Origin: Thiorhodococcus sp.
GTDB taxonomy: Bacteria > Pseudomonadota > Gammaproteobacteria > Chromatiales > Chromatiaceae
Length of the DNA: 35,731 bases
Direction of reading: 5' to 3'
Assembly: GCA_029257385.1 (NCBI GenBank)
Contig: JARIBS010000003.1
Span: 1-35,731, forward strand
This document shows, one piece after another, positions 25,853 to 35,731 of this stretch. The notes under the pieces were generated by a model, which was not told where the DNA came from, ran no database searches, and saw nothing but the letters and a program-made list of their open reading frames with translations. Position 1 is the first letter of the stretch. Each line of letters starts with the position of its first letter. The translations under genes and the position numbers were made by a program.

Positions 25853-27033
25853 CGGATCTCTCCAGCCGCAGCCCGGCCAGCGGCCGCGACCACCTTGTCC
25901 GCCGCCTCGGTCAAGTCTTCTGCAGTCTCTACGGCAAGACCGCTATCGGCCAGTATCTGCAGGCCCTGCTCGGCATTGGTCCCCGCGAGCCGGACCACGA
26001 TGGGGACAGTGGTACGCACCTCGCGCACCGCCTGCATGATCCCCTCGGCAATCAGATCGCAGCGCACGATTCCGCCGAAGATGTTCACTAGCACTGCATC
26101 GATCTTGGGGTCGGATAAAATCAGCTTGAAGGCGATGGCGACCCGCTCTGCCGTAGTGCCGCCTCCGACGTCGAGAAAATTGGCTGGCGCACCGCCGTGC
26201 AGTTTGATCAGATCCATGGTCGCCATCGCCAGTCCGGCACCGTTGACCATGCAGCCGATGTTGCCGTCGAGACTGATGTAGTTGAGTGCGTGCGTTTTGG
26301 CCTCAGTCTCGCGTGCATCCACCTGACTGGGGTCGCGCAAGGCCGCTAGAGCTGGGTGACGATAGAGCGCATTGTCGTCCAGATTGACCTTGGCATCGAG
26401 CGCGAGCAACTCACCGGAGGCGGTCACGACCAGCGGATTGATCTCAACCAGGCTGGCATCGCAGTCGGTGAAGAGCCGATAAAGCCCGGCCATCACCTGC
26501 CCCAACGCCTTGATCTGGGCGCCTTCCAAACCGAGTCCGAAAGCCAGACGCCGTATCTGATAGGGCTGCAGGCCAGCAGCCGGATGGACTCTGACCTGGA
26601 TGATGCGCTCGGGCGTCTGCGCGGCCACGGTCTCGATATCCATGCCGCCCGCCACCGAGGCGATAAACAGCACCCGTTCGGTGGCGCGATCCACCAGCAG
26701 ACTCAGATAGAGTTCGCGGGCGATCTCCGTGGTCTGCTCAATCAGCACCTGCGCCACCGCAAGCCCGTCCGGGCCGTTCTGATGCGTCACCAGGCGCGTG
26801 CCCAACAAACGCCGCGCCGCCGCTGCAACGGCTGCAGGGTCTTGCGCCAGCACCACGCCACCGGCCTTGCCCCGTCCACCGGTATGCACCTGCGCCTTGA
26901 CCGCCCAGCGCTCGCCCGCAAGCGCAGCGCATGCCGCCTCAGCCGCTTCGGGTGTTGTTGCCACGCGCCCTTCGGGGACCGCGACCCCGTAGTCTCTAAA
27001 AAGCTGTTTGGATTGGAATTCGTGTAGATTCAT
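25849..27033 (-). CDS. sucC: Succinyl-CoA ligase, beta subunit
   Basis: The ATP-grasp nucleotide-binding and catalytic partner of SucD. N-terminus [35 protein letters not shown], the metal/nucleotide site [10 protein letters not shown], and the succinate/CoA-proximal [13 protein letters not shown] and FGGIVRCD. 394 aa, standard length. No strong Shine-Dalgarno stands right before the ATG. A perfect -10 (TATAAT) lies 80 bp upstream, and a 22-codon open frame preceded directly by AGGAGG ends in TGATG overlapping this start (see findings). Confidence 0.97.
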   Translation of the reverse strand: MNLHEFQSKQLFRDYGVAVPEGRVATTPEAAEAACAALAGERWAVKAQVHTGGRGKAGGVVLAQDPAAVAAAARRLLGTRLVTHQNGPDGLAVAQVLIEQTTEIARELYLSLLVDRATERVLFIASVAGGMDIETVAAQTPERIIQVRVHPAAGLQPYQIRRLAFGLGLEGAQIKALGQVMAGLYRLFTDCDASLVEINPLVVTASGELLALDAKVNLDDNALYRHPALAALRDPSQVDARETEAKTHALNYISLDGNIGCMVNGAGLAMATMDLIKLHGGAPANFLDVGGGTTAERVAIAFKLILSDPKIDAVLVNIFGGIVRCDLIAEGIMQAVREVRTTVPIVVRLAGTNAEQGLQILADSGLAVETAEDLTEAADKVVAAAGRAAAGEIR

Positions 27034-27112
27034 CAGTCTTGCGCGAGAGGCCCCGCCGTTGCGAGCGGGAAGTGAGCGCGGTTAGGCGATCCGTCTCGCA
27101 TCCTCCTGTGTG

Positions 27113-27118
27113 ATTATA
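27113..27118 (-). promoter_or_regulatory. Candidate -10 box of the sucCD promoter
   Basis: A perfect TATAAT on the minus strand, 80 bp upstream of sucC, within GATCGATATAATCACAC. No good -35 hexamer is found 16-18 bp upstream (GCGCTG at 17), so it may need an activator or be an extended/atypical promoter. Confidence 0.4.
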
Positions 27119-27158
27119 TCGATCGATTGAAGCGCCAGCGCTCGAAACCCGCGCGATC

Positions 27159-28406
<1,248 letters not shown>

Positions 28407-28491
28407 GATGGCGATTCCGCAGATACGATGGACTAAAGCGTTGTGTTTGAGTGTTGGCGTGACGTCTCAATAGACGGTTGTAGTTTTTATT

Positions 28492-29346
28492 TCAGGATAA
28501 AGGGGCGCGCAAGCCCTTGATGATTTCCAGGTAATCCGGGTCACTCTGCGCGAGCAGACCATGCCTGACGAGGAAATCGATGATGACCAGATTGCAGTTG
28601 AGCTTGAACTCACCGGTATCGCGCACGAGTTCGGCCACTTCTTGGATCGGCAGACGATGGAAACCCTCGACCTCGCCGTCGGTGCAGTGCGGCTCGAAGT
28701 CCTCCGGCAGCTCCAGATCGTAGCAATACATCACATCGGGTTTGAGACCGCGCTCGGAGTCGCGGCAGTAGGTGATGGCCCCAACCGGCACAGCCAGATC
28801 GGCGATCGCGCGCGACATCCCGGCCTCCTCGGCGCACTCCTTGCGAAGATTCTCCGTCAGACTCAGGCCATAGGGCAGCCCACCGGCGACGAGATTGTCC
28901 AGACAACCGGGATAGAGACACCGATCGGCCGCGCGCTGTCCGATCCACATCTCGATTCCGCGCGCGGTACGCACGAATCCGTTGAGGTGTTGACCGAAGG
29001 CACGCATTCCAAAGAACGGTGCGCTGGCGCGATCGATCAGACATCTGGCCTGCTCGCGGTTGCCGACAGTCACCGGATAGTGTTCGCCGTGGAGCTGGCC
29101 GACGGCGCCCGCCTCCGCCAGCCCTTGGACCACCTCCGCCAGCACGGCGCTGCGGGCGTCGAACCCGGCGGGTGCGGCGATCCAGCTTATGCGCTTAGGG
29201 TTTACCGCGAAGTGCTCGGGCCAGCGCCGCAGATGCTCCCCCGCTTCGGGGCGCAGACTGCCAATGCGCTCGCCTTCGAGCACGAAGGGCACGAAGGCCT
29301 CGGGCCGCCAGGCATTGCAGGCACGGATCTTGTCGAGAAAGCTCAT
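28492..29346 (-). CDS. Nudix hydrolase with N-terminal DUF4743
   Basis: A 284-aa protein. The N-terminal half (SFLDKIRACNAWRPEAFVPF...) matches the DUF4743 module. The C-terminal half is a Nudix domain, with the Nudix box at about 155-177 (GGLPYGLSLTENLRKECAEE then AGM), all metal-binding glutamates present. The same architecture occurs in plant Nudix 20/24 and yeast proteins linked to thiamine-derivative diphosphates, so a damaged-cofactor clean-up role is possible but not shown here. The ATG at 29346 overlaps the mazG stop (ATGA). The coupling with MazG, another house-cleaning pyrophosphatase, supports a sanitising role. Confidence 0.88.
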   Translation of the reverse strand: MSFLDKIRACNAWRPEAFVPFVLEGERIGSLRPEAGEHLRRWPEHFAVNPKRISWIAAPAGFDARSAVLAEVVQGLAEAGAVGQLHGEHYPVTVGNREQARCLIDRASAPFFGMRAFGQHLNGFVRTARGIEMWIGQRAADRCLYPGCLDNLVAGGLPYGLSLTENLRKECAEEAGMSRAIADLAVPVGAITYCRDSERGLKPDVMYCYDLELPEDFEPHCTDGEVEGFHRLPIQEVAELVRDTGEFKLNCNLVIIDFLVRHGLLAQSDPDYLEIIKGLRAPLS

Positions 29347-30143
29347 GGCTCGAAGTGCTCTCGCGTCTTGGCTAGATTCCACTGGGTCTCCATCGCCTCA
29401 CGCTGCTCGCGACAGGGTTCGAGACCCTGCTTACCCAGGGCCTTTTCCACCTGAGCGAACCGCCGCTCGAAACGATGATTGGCGACTCGCAGCGCCTGCT
29501 CCGCATCTACACCCATGTGACGGGCTAGATTGACGCAGGAAAACAGCAGGTCGCCGATCTCATGGACCCGCGCGGTGGGTTCTGCGTGTTCGGTCAGTGT
29601 CTCCCGGCATTCGGCCAGTTCCTCATCGACCTTGTCGAAAACCGCATCGATCTCATCCCAATCGAAGCCGACACGCGCCGCGCGCCGCTGCAATTTCTCG
29701 GCCCGCAGCAAGGCCGGTAACGCCTGGGCGACGTCGGCAAGTACGCCCTCGCCGCCTGTCCCCGCTCGCTCCGACGCCTTGATGCGCTCCCAGTTGGCGT
29801 GCACCGCCCCGGCATCGGCCAAGTCGGCGCGCTCGAAGACATGCGGATGACGACGAATCAGCTTGTCACGGATCGCGCCGACCACGTGGGAAAAGTCGAA
29901 GTGTCCCTGCTCCTCGGCCATACGCGCGTGAAAGACGATCTGTAGGAGCAGATCACCCAGCTCGTCGCACAGCCCGGGCATGTCGTCGCGCTCGATCGCC
30001 GAGGCGACCTCGTAGGCTTCCTCCAGGGTGTGGGGCACAATAGTGCGGAACGTCTGTTGTAGATCCCAGGGACAGCCGCCCTGTGGATCGCGCAGTTGCG
30101 CCATGATGTCGATCAGCGCTTTGATGGACGTGTCGTCTGACAT
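29343..30143 (-). CDS. mazG: Nucleoside triphosphate pyrophosphohydrolase MazG
   Basis: Hydrolyses (d)NTPs to monophosphates and PPi; in E. coli it lowers aberrant nucleotides and modulates ppGpp. Two tandem MazG domains are seen: the N-terminal copy has LRDPQGGCPWDLQQT, the metal site EEAYEV and DELGDLLLQIVFHA; the C-terminal copy has FDWDEIDAVFDKVDEELAE and HEIGDLLFSCVNLARH. 266 aa, the usual length. A weak GAG stands 8 nt before the ATG. It overlaps the downstream Nudix gene by 4 bp. Confidence 0.95.
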   Translation of the reverse strand: MSDDTSIKALIDIMAQLRDPQGGCPWDLQQTFRTIVPHTLEEAYEVASAIERDDMPGLCDELGDLLLQIVFHARMAEEQGHFDFSHVVGAIRDKLIRRHPHVFERADLADAGAVHANWERIKASERAGTGGEGVLADVAQALPALLRAEKLQRRAARVGFDWDEIDAVFDKVDEELAECRETLTEHAEPTARVHEIGDLLFSCVNLARHMGVDAEQALRVANHRFERRFAQVEKALGKQGLEPCREQREAMETQWNLAKTREHFEP

Positions 30144-30260
30144 GCAGGTTCTCGTCGTCGTTCGTGCATCGCACTGAGAGCATGCTCAACAGCGCATTGC
30201 GGTTGCTTGTCATGTTAGCGTGAAAGCGCCTGACTCGGAAAAGCACCGCCGCTGGCGCGC

Positions 30261-30959
30261 TCAAGGCGTGCGGGCAACCGTCCACACATCGACCCGCGCG
30301 GCACCGGCGCGGCACAGAACCCGGGCGAGCTCGTTGACGGTGCTCCCGGTCGTGACCACATCGTCGACGATGACGAGACGGGCTTGCCGAAAGCCCCCGG
30401 TCGCGACGAAGGCGCCGCGCACATTGCGCCGACGCGCGCGCTCGTCGAGCCCCGTCTGGGCGGTGGTGGCCAGCACCCGGGCGCAACCGCGAACGTCGAT
30501 CGCCACGCCGAGTTCGCGCCCGAGGACGCGCGCGATCTCATGCGACTGATTGTAACCGCGCTCGCGCAGCCGCGTGCGATGCAAGGGCACCGGAATCAGC
30601 AGATCCGGCGGTTCCAGCCCCTCCTCGCGCACCCGATCGGCCAGACATTGGCCGAGTAGCCGCAACGCATTGAGCCGCCGGTGGAACTTCGCGCCGCGAA
30701 TCAGCATCGGCACCGCATGTGCGTACCGAAAGGCGCTTAGGCAATGCGCGAACGCCGGAGGGCGCTTCTGGCATTGGCCGCACAGGGTCTGTGGCGGCAT
30801 TCTGATGTCGAAGGGCAGCGCGCAGCAGGCGCAGGCATCGAGATTGTGCGGCAGATCCGCCGCGCAGCCCGTGCACAGATCACGCCCCGCCTGACCCGCC
30901 GCACCACAGAGCAGGCAGGTCGAGGGATAGATCAGCTCGATCAGTGTCTTAAAATCGAT
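30261..30959 (-). CDS. comF: ComF-family phosphoribosyltransferase-like protein, apparent AUC start
   Basis: The C-terminal phosphoribosyltransferase domain ([23 protein letters not shown] loop [16 protein letters not shown]) and the N-terminal zinc ribbon ([22 protein letters not shown]) match ComF, involved in DNA uptake or nucleotide salvage. The full-length frame, 232 codons, is the normal size, but between the upstream in-frame TAA and the internal ATG at 30800 there is no ATG, GTG or TTG. A strong GGAGG (30965-30969) stands 5 nt before an ATC codon at 30959, so translation probably begins there. Starting at 30800 would delete most of the zinc ribbon. It is divergent from bioB and shares the regulatory gap. 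Confidence 0.85.
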   Translation of the reverse strand: MDFKTLIELIYPSTCLLCGAAGQAGRDLCTGCAADLPHNLDACACCALPFDIRMPPQTLCGQCQKRPPAFAHCLSAFRYAHAVPMLIRGAKFHRRLNALRLLGQCLADRVREEGLEPPDLLIPVPLHRTRLRERGYNQSHEIARVLGRELGVAIDVRGCARVLATTAQTGLDERARRRNVRGAFVATGGFRQARLVIVDDVVTTGSTVNELARVLCRAGAARVDVWTVARTP

Positions 30960-30981
30960 TTAAGCCTCCAAACCTCAGGAG

Positions 30982-31014
30982 TTGTAAACTCAGTCGACGA
31001 GTTTTGGTTGACAA
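30982..31014. promoter_or_regulatory. BirA-type biotin operator overlapping the bioB -35 box
   Basis: TTGTAAACT (30982-30990) and GGTTGACAA (31006-31014) are near-perfect inverted halves, separated by 15 bp. The BirA operator of E. coli is TTGTAAACC-N16-GGTTTACAA as I recall it. The right half contains TTGACA (31008-31013), a consensus -35, followed after 16 bp by TAAAAG. Binding by holo-BirA would block bioB transcription, and possibly comF, which reads the other way. Confidence 0.75.
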
Positions 31015-31100
31015 GGTCTCGTGACTCGATAAAAGTGGTATTTTTAATTGGCGACCGACCCGAGCTCAACGCGGTTGCCCTGTTAACCTCACCGATTGCC

Positions 31101-32144
31101 ATGTCATCGATCCACACCACGTCCGCCCTACGCAACGATTGGGCGCTCGAAGAAATCGAAGCCCTCCTCGACCTGCCTTTCAACGATCTACTCTTTCAGG
31201 CTCAAAGCGTTCACCGCGCATATCATGACCCCAACCGAATCCAGGTGAGCACTCTGCTCAGCATCAAGACCGGGGCCTGCCCGGAAGACTGCGGCTATTG
31301 TGCACAAAGCGCCCGGCATGAGGCGACACTGGAGCCGGAGCGTCTGATGCCGCCCGAGCAGGTTCTGGAGATTGCCCGCGCGGCCCATGCAAAAGGCGCA
31401 ACGCGCTTTTGTATGGGGGCGGCCTGGCGCAATCCGACCGATAAGAGTCTCGATCAGGTGGTGAGCATGGTCGAAGGCGTCCATGCGCTGGGGATGGAGA
31501 CCTGCGTGACGCTCGGCATGCTCACCGCCGCTCAGGCGCGTCGGCTCAAGGACGCCGGGCTGGACTACTACAATCACAATCTCGACACTTCGCCCGAGTT
31601 CTACGGCCAAGTCATCACGACCCGCACCTTTCAGGATCGGCTCGACACGCTTGAACAGGTCCGCACGGTCGGGCTTAAGACCTGTAGCGGCGGCATCCTC
31701 GGCATGGGTGAATCGCGCCGCGACCGTGCCTCCATGCTGCGCCAGCTCGCCACGCTGCCCGCGCATCCCGAATCGGTGCCCATCAACCTGCTCGTCCAGG
31801 TCGAGGGTACCCCATTGTTTGGACGCGCGGCGCTCGACCCGCTGGAGTTCGTGCGCGTCGTCGCCACGGCCCGTGTCCTGATGCCGGCCTCGCATGTGCG
31901 TCTCTCGGCGGGACGCAGCGAGATGAGCGACGAACTACAGGCGCTGTGCTTCCTCGCCGGTGCCAACTCAATCTTCTACGGTGAGCGGCTCCTCACCACA
32001 GAGAATGCCGAATCCGATCGCGATCGTCAGCTCTTCGAGCGTCTCGGGCTGTCATTCGAGCAAGTGCATGCCGAGCGCCAAGAGCCGGGAGCCTGCCACA
32101 AGCGCACCGAGCATCATCTTTCGCTGAGTGCCGATGCGCAGTGA
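31101..32144 (+). CDS. bioB: Biotin synthase
   Basis: A radical-SAM enzyme that inserts sulfur into dethiobiotin. The SAM cluster motif is Cys60, Cys64, Cys67 ([13 protein letters not shown]). Further signatures are [39 protein letters not shown], and the [11 protein letters not shown] arginine that contacts the auxiliary cluster. 347 aa, against 346 in E. coli. The ATG at 31101 fits the family start; no good ribosome site precedes it and the frame is open upstream. First gene of the bio operon; the bioF start lies 25 bp after its stop. Confidence 0.97.
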   Translation: MSSIHTTSALRNDWALEEIEALLDLPFNDLLFQAQSVHRAYHDPNRIQVSTLLSIKTGACPEDCGYCAQSARHEATLEPERLMPPEQVLEIARAAHAKGATRFCMGAAWRNPTDKSLDQVVSMVEGVHALGMETCVTLGMLTAAQARRLKDAGLDYYNHNLDTSPEFYGQVITTRTFQDRLDTLEQVRTVGLKTCSGGILGMGESRRDRASMLRQLATLPAHPESVPINLLVQVEGTPLFGRAALDPLEFVRVVATARVLMPASHVRLSAGRSEMSDELQALCFLAGANSIFYGERLLTTENAESDRDRQLFERLGLSFEQVHAERQEPGACHKRTEHHLSLSADAQ

Positions 32145-32169
32145 GACGGTCATCCGTCAGGTGGTGCGG

Positions 32170-33342
32170 ATGACCGCACGACAAACACTGGAGACCGAGC
32201 TGCGTCTACGCCTTGAACAGATAGAGGCGCGCGACCTCTACCGCCGACGCCGTATTCAGGACGCCCCGCAGCAGCCGCGCGCGATCGTTGCGGGGCGGCC
32301 AATGCTCAACTTCTGCGGCAACGACTATCTCGGACTCGCCAATCATCCCGAGATCATCGCGGCCCTGTGCGAGGGCGCCGATCGCTGGGGCGTGGGTAGC
32401 GGCTCGGCCCACTTGGTCAACGGCCACAGCCGGGCGCATCACGCACTCGAAGAGTCGCTGGCCGAATTCACCGGGCGTCCCAGAGCATTGCTGTTCTCGA
32501 CCGGATACATGGCCAATCTCGGGCTGATCACCGCGCTCGCGGGGCGCGGTGACTGCGTCTTCGAGGATCGTCTCAACCATGCTTCTCTGCTCGATGGCGC
32601 CCTGCTCTCGCGGGCGACTCTGCGACGCTACCCGCATTCGGACGTGGGCGCGCTTGAGCGTCTGATCGCCGATGGTGCAGCGCGCCTCATCGTGACCGAC
32701 GCGGTCTTCAGCATGGATGGCGATCTCGCCCCGCTCCCGGCGCTGGCCGTGGCCGCGCACAAGGGCGGTGCCTGGCTGGTGGTCGATGATGCGCACGGGT
32801 TTGGCGTGCTGGGTCGGGGCGGACGCGGCGCACTCGATCACTTCGGACTGAACGCAGACGAAGCGCCGGTTCTGATGGGGACGCTCGGCAAGGCGTTCGG
32901 CGTCTTCGGCGCCTTTGTTGCTGGTTCAGAGACGCTCATCGAGACCCTGATCCAATTCGCCCGCAGCTACATCTACACCACCGCGACGCCTCCCGCGCTG
33001 GCCGTGGCGGCACTGAAGTCGCTGGAGATCGTCGAGCGCGATACATGGCGTCGGGAGCGGCTCATGGAGCTGATCGCCCGTTTCAGACAGGGCGCTTCGC
33101 AACTCGGGCTGGCGCTGGCTGACTCCCGCACACCGATCCAGCCGCTGCTTGCCGGGAGCGCGGCTCGAGCGCTGGCCTGGAGCGAGGCGCTTGAGGCCAG
33201 CGCCATCCTGGTCGGCGCGATCCGCCCGCCGACAGTCCCAGAGGGCACCGCGCGATTGAGGATCAGCCTCTCGGCCGCGCACGCTCCCCAGGATGTCGAC
33301 CGGCTGCTCGACGCTCTGGCGGAACTGCCCATGCACGCTTGA
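32170..33342 (+). CDS. bioF: 8-amino-7-oxononanoate synthase
   Basis: A PLP-dependent alpha-oxoamine synthase that condenses pimeloyl-ACP/CoA with alanine to KAPA. The Schiff-base residue is Lys241 ([15 protein letters not shown]). Also seen are [46 protein letters not shown] and [12 protein letters not shown]. 390 aa. The ATG at 32170 is chosen for AGGTG 6 nt upstream; the earlier GTG at 32128 and ATG at 32134 lie inside bioB and lack ribosome sites. Confidence 0.96.
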   Translation: MTARQTLETELRLRLEQIEARDLYRRRRIQDAPQQPRAIVAGRPMLNFCGNDYLGLANHPEIIAALCEGADRWGVGSGSAHLVNGHSRAHHALEESLAEFTGRPRALLFSTGYMANLGLITALAGRGDCVFEDRLNHASLLDGALLSRATLRRYPHSDVGALERLIADGAARLIVTDAVFSMDGDLAPLPALAVAAHKGGAWLVVDDAHGFGVLGRGGRGALDHFGLNADEAPVLMGTLGKAFGVFGAFVAGSETLIETLIQFARSYIYTTATPPALAVAALKSLEIVERDTWRRERLMELIARFRQGASQLGLALADSRTPIQPLLAGSAARALAWSEALEASAILVGAIRPPTVPEGTARLRISLSAAHAPQDVDRLLDALAELPMHA

Positions 33343-33400
33343 GCGTCAGCGCGTCCAGGCTCCCATCACACAGCTTCTCGCAGTACAGCGGATAATCGAT

Positions 33401-34239
33401 ATGACTCAGACTATGACACCAGCCACGATGCCAACCGAACTGGTCATGCTGCACGGCTGGGGGATGCACTCAAACGTCTGGGAGGCGGCTCAGCCGGATT
33501 GTTGGCAAGGGCTGACCCAGCATCGTATCGACCTGCCCGGCCATGGCCAGAGCGCCTTCCAGCCGGAACTCGAAGATCTATGGCGCTGGGCCGATGCCTG
33601 TCTGGCCGCCGCCCCCGAGCGCGCGCTCTGGCTCGGCTGGTCGCTCGGCGGGCTGGTCGCACTGGCTGCGGCGTTGCGCGCGCCTAAGCGGGTCGCCGGG
33701 CTTATCCTGCTCACCACCACGCCACGGTTCACACAGGCCGTCGACTGGACTCCGGCCATGGCGGAGGCAACGCTTGCCGAGTTTCGCGACGGCCTCGACG
33801 GCGATCCATCCGCGACGCTGGCGCGCTTTCTCGCGCTCCAGGTCAGGGGCGGCACATCTGCCCGCGAGACCCTGCGCGCCCTGCGCCAAGCACAGAGCGC
33901 ACGGCCCGACCCGAACCCGGCGGCCCTGTCGCTGGGTCTGGAAATGCTCGCGGATGAAGACCTGCGCGGTCGACTGGCGGATATCCGCTGTCCGGCGCTC
34001 TGGTTGTTCGGCAGCCGTGACACCCTGGTTCCCGCTCAGGTCGCCGAACGCGTCGAGATGCTGATGCCGGGCGCCAGCACCGCCATCATCGCGGGCGCGG
34101 CCCATGCGCCACAGGTGTCGCATCCGCGTGAGACGGCCGCCGCCATCGGCGCCTTCATCGAGACGCTGGACCGGGCGCCAGAGCACGCGCGCGCGCAATC
34201 AACGCCGAGCACGCTGGCCCAAGGGGCCTTCTATCCCAC

Positions 34240-34243
<4 letters not shown>
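33401..34243 (+). CDS. bioH: Pimeloyl-ACP methyl ester carboxylesterase
   Basis: An alpha/beta hydrolase that removes the methyl group of pimeloyl-ACP methyl ester, ending the BioC-BioH detour through fatty-acid synthesis. HGWGMHSNVWE oxyanion segment, nucleophile Ser81 (LGWSLGGLVAL), acid in LFGSRDTLVP, and histidine in the AAHAPQVSHP stretch. 280 aa, with about 20 extra C-terminal residues (RAPEHARAQSTPSTLAQGAF). The ATG at 33401 is preferred; 33413 and 33428 are alternatives. The stop overlaps the bioC start (ATGA). Confidence 0.95.

Positions 34244-35731
<1,488 letters not shown>

Noticed and set aside
30744..31100. N-terminal extension of bioB from an upstream start
   Set aside because: The frame is open but the sequence lies antisense to comF and across the BirA operator; BioB family length fits the ATG at 31101.

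Overview
The window looks like ordinary chromosome of a GC-rich gammaproteobacterium. Hda, BioH, CpdA, YceF, MltD, YciA and the purM-purN/hda neighbourhood all point that way. The overall flavour (NAD-type short 6-phosphogluconate dehydrogenase, rubredoxin-less rubrerythrin, DUF2750, Nudix with DUF4743) would suit a Chromatiales / purple sulfur bacterium, but that placement is inference and was not checked by any search. No tRNA, rRNA, CRISPR array, IS element or phage gene was seen.

Layout. (1) 1-5965 is a copper-resistance island. On the minus strand it carries a P1B copper ATPase (cut by the window start), a Met-rich exported protein, a small membrane SHOCT protein, CopK, and a small exported protein of unknown function. 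Divergent from these is a copR-copS-type two-component system. An 18-bp dyad matching the CusR/CopR box (3167-3184) lies between the unknown exported gene and copR. Behind copS sits a scar: copS reads about 50 codons into antisense debris that includes a short multicopper-oxidase remnant, followed by copG (DUF411). (2) 6053-9823: purM-purN, a CDP-alcohol phosphatidyltransferase, and wrbA-hda. (3) 10077-15434: acylphosphatase, cpdA, rubrerythrin with a clear terminator, mltD, yceF-type Maf and gnd. (4) 15712-19111: a DUF2750 protein, a pair of inverted DnaA boxes, a YciA thioesterase, and an L,D-transpeptidase lipoprotein translationally coupled to a class-V aminotransferase. (5) 19403-28406: dnaE, nadE, sucC-sucD and ispG, all on the minus strand. 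(6) 28492-30959: a mazG-Nudix pair and comF. (7) 31101 to the window end: the biotin operon bioB-bioF-bioH-bioC-bioD, preceded by a BirA-type operator that overlaps its -35 box. bioD is cut by the window end.

How the parts work together. The copper genes form a periplasm-and-export system: ATPase efflux, periplasmic Cu(I) binding by CopK and Met-rich proteins, a thiol protein CopG, and CopRS sensing. The biotin genes make the whole late pathway from malonyl-ACP methyl ester (BioC, BioH) through KAPA (BioF) and dethiobiotin (BioD) to biotin (BioB). The DAPA step (BioA) is not seen before the window ends.

The most noteworthy points are: the copper island with its regulatory dyad, uncharacterised small exported protein and rearrangement scar; the BirA-type operator; the apparently non-standard AUC start of comF; the inverted DnaA boxes; and the coupling of an L,D-transpeptidase with an aminotransferase. 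I did not find convincing evidence for a wholly new multi-gene system.
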